64,000 bases of DNA from Microvirga flocculans ATCC BAA-817 (lineage in GTDB: Bacteria > Pseudomonadota > Alphaproteobacteria > Rhizobiales > Beijerinckiaceae): contig NZ_JAEA01000001.1 of the NCBI RefSeq assembly GCF_000518665.1, positions 248,001-312,000 of the forward strand. The letters run 5' to 3'. Both the position numbers and the translations under genes were made by a program. The notes under the pieces were generated by a model. It worked only from the letters and a program-made list of their open reading frames with translations, had not been told where the DNA came from and did not search any database. This document shows, in pieces, positions 63,582-64,000 of this stretch. Within the stretch, counting starts at the first letter, position 1, and each line of letters opens with the position of its first letter.

Positions 63582-64000
63582 ATGCAAACGAACGGAACGG
63601 CACCTCTCGTCGAGATGCGCAACATCTCCATCGCCTTCGGCGGCATCAAGGCCGTGGACGACGTGACCGTCGATCTGCGCCCCGGCGAGGTGGTGGGCCT
63701 GCTCGGTCACAACGGCGCGGGCAAGTCGACCCTGATCAAGATCCTTTCGGGAGCCTACAGGCCCGATGCGGGCGAGATCTATGTGAACGGGGAGCAGGCC
63801 GATATTGCAAGCCCTCGCGACGCCAAGCGTTACGGCATCGAGACGATCTACCAGACGCTCGCGCTTGCCGACAACATCGATGCGGCCGGCAACATCTTTC
63901 TCGGGCGCGAGGTTCTCACGCCCTACGGCACCCTCGACGATGCGACCATGGAGGCCGAGACGCGCAAGGTGATGGCGCGCCTCAACCCGCATTTCCGGAG
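63582..64000 (+). CDS. xylG: Xylose-type ABC transporter ATP-binding protein (partial, runs off the window)
   Basis: The first 139 codons of an ATPase. It begins [20 protein letters not shown], has Walker [21 protein letters not shown], and the Q-loop [23 protein letters not shown]2-family ATPases normally carry two ABC domains over about 500 residues; some alphaproteobacterial xylose systems use a single-domain version of about 260. Which applies cannot be seen because the sequence stops at 64000. Confidence 0.9.
   Translation, partial: MQTNGTAPLVEMRNISIAFGGIKAVDDVTVDLRPGEVVGLLGHNGAGKSTLIKILSGAYRPDAGEIYVNGEQADIASPRDAKRYGIETIYQTLALADNIDAAGNIFLGREVLTPYGTLDDATMEAETRKVMARLNPHFR

Overview
The window is a GC-rich chromosomal segment from an alphaproteobacterium of the order Hyphomicrobiales (Rhizobiales). 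Gene order and repeat content resemble Microvirga, Methylobacteriaceae and Bosea-type genomes, but the genus is inference. Evidence for the order: the block rpsA-sppA-ihfB-lapA-trpF-trpB-trpA-accD-folC; the run chvI-chvG-short hprK-EIIA(Man)-HPr-ahcY with pckA divergent from chvI; the run divL-like kinase-tsaE/amgK-murU-addB-addA-trxA; AccD with a degenerate zinc ribbon; and many short palindromic intergenic repeats. No rRNA, tRNA, CRISPR array, prophage or insertion sequence was seen.

Layout. 0.1-7.3 kb holds small accessory and metabolic genes: an NTF2-like protein, an M50 site-2 protease with CBS domains, an ArsR/SRPBCC operon with a perfect operator-like palindrome, a DUF1801 protein, argG, a DsbA/HCCA-isomerase-like protein and an MHS-family transporter. 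7.6-17.6 kb is housekeeping: ribosomal protein S1, SppA, IHF-beta, tryptophan synthesis, AccD and FolC. The trp and acc genes are separated by palindromic repeats. 17.6-19.8 kb has a cluster of three nested palindromes, a LysR regulator, a DUF995-like gene and a DUF930 gene without a standard start for its membrane anchor. 19.9-32.0 kb, all on the minus strand, carries a histidine-kinase-like protein with Tyr in place of the phospho-acceptor His (DivL-like), a TsaE-AmgK fusion, MurU, AddB, AddA and thioredoxin. 32.3-37.8 kb, also minus strand, carries ChvI/ChvG, HPr kinase, PTS EIIA, HPr and AhcY. A strong palindrome upstream of ahcY resembles SAH-responsive operators.

38.3-46.5 kb has pckA, a D-2-hydroxyglutarate dehydrogenase-like flavoenzyme, an orphan sugar-type ABC ATPase, an L-2-hydroxyglutarate oxidase-like flavoenzyme, an ion transporter and a class II amidotransferase. 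46.7-59.6 kb is framed by two large RTX proteins. One is an ExeM/NucH-type nuclease. The other is a repeat protein of unknown activity. They share a C-terminal module of about 110 residues and almost the same transcription terminator. Between them lie a GST, a 2-hydroxyacid dehydrogenase, a GNAT gene whose tail copies the end of polA, and polA. The window ends in a xylose-type ABC transporter locus (ROK regulator, xylF, xylH, partial xylG) with two operator-like repeats in the divergent promoter region.

The most interesting points are the Tyr-substituted kinase at the head of a cell-wall-recycling/DNA-repair operon, the TsaE-AmgK fusion, the paired RTX genes with duplicated 3' ends, the polA-tail duplication in the GNAT gene, and the DUF930 start-codon puzzle. 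All function calls rest on reading the sequence and on family knowledge; no searches were run.
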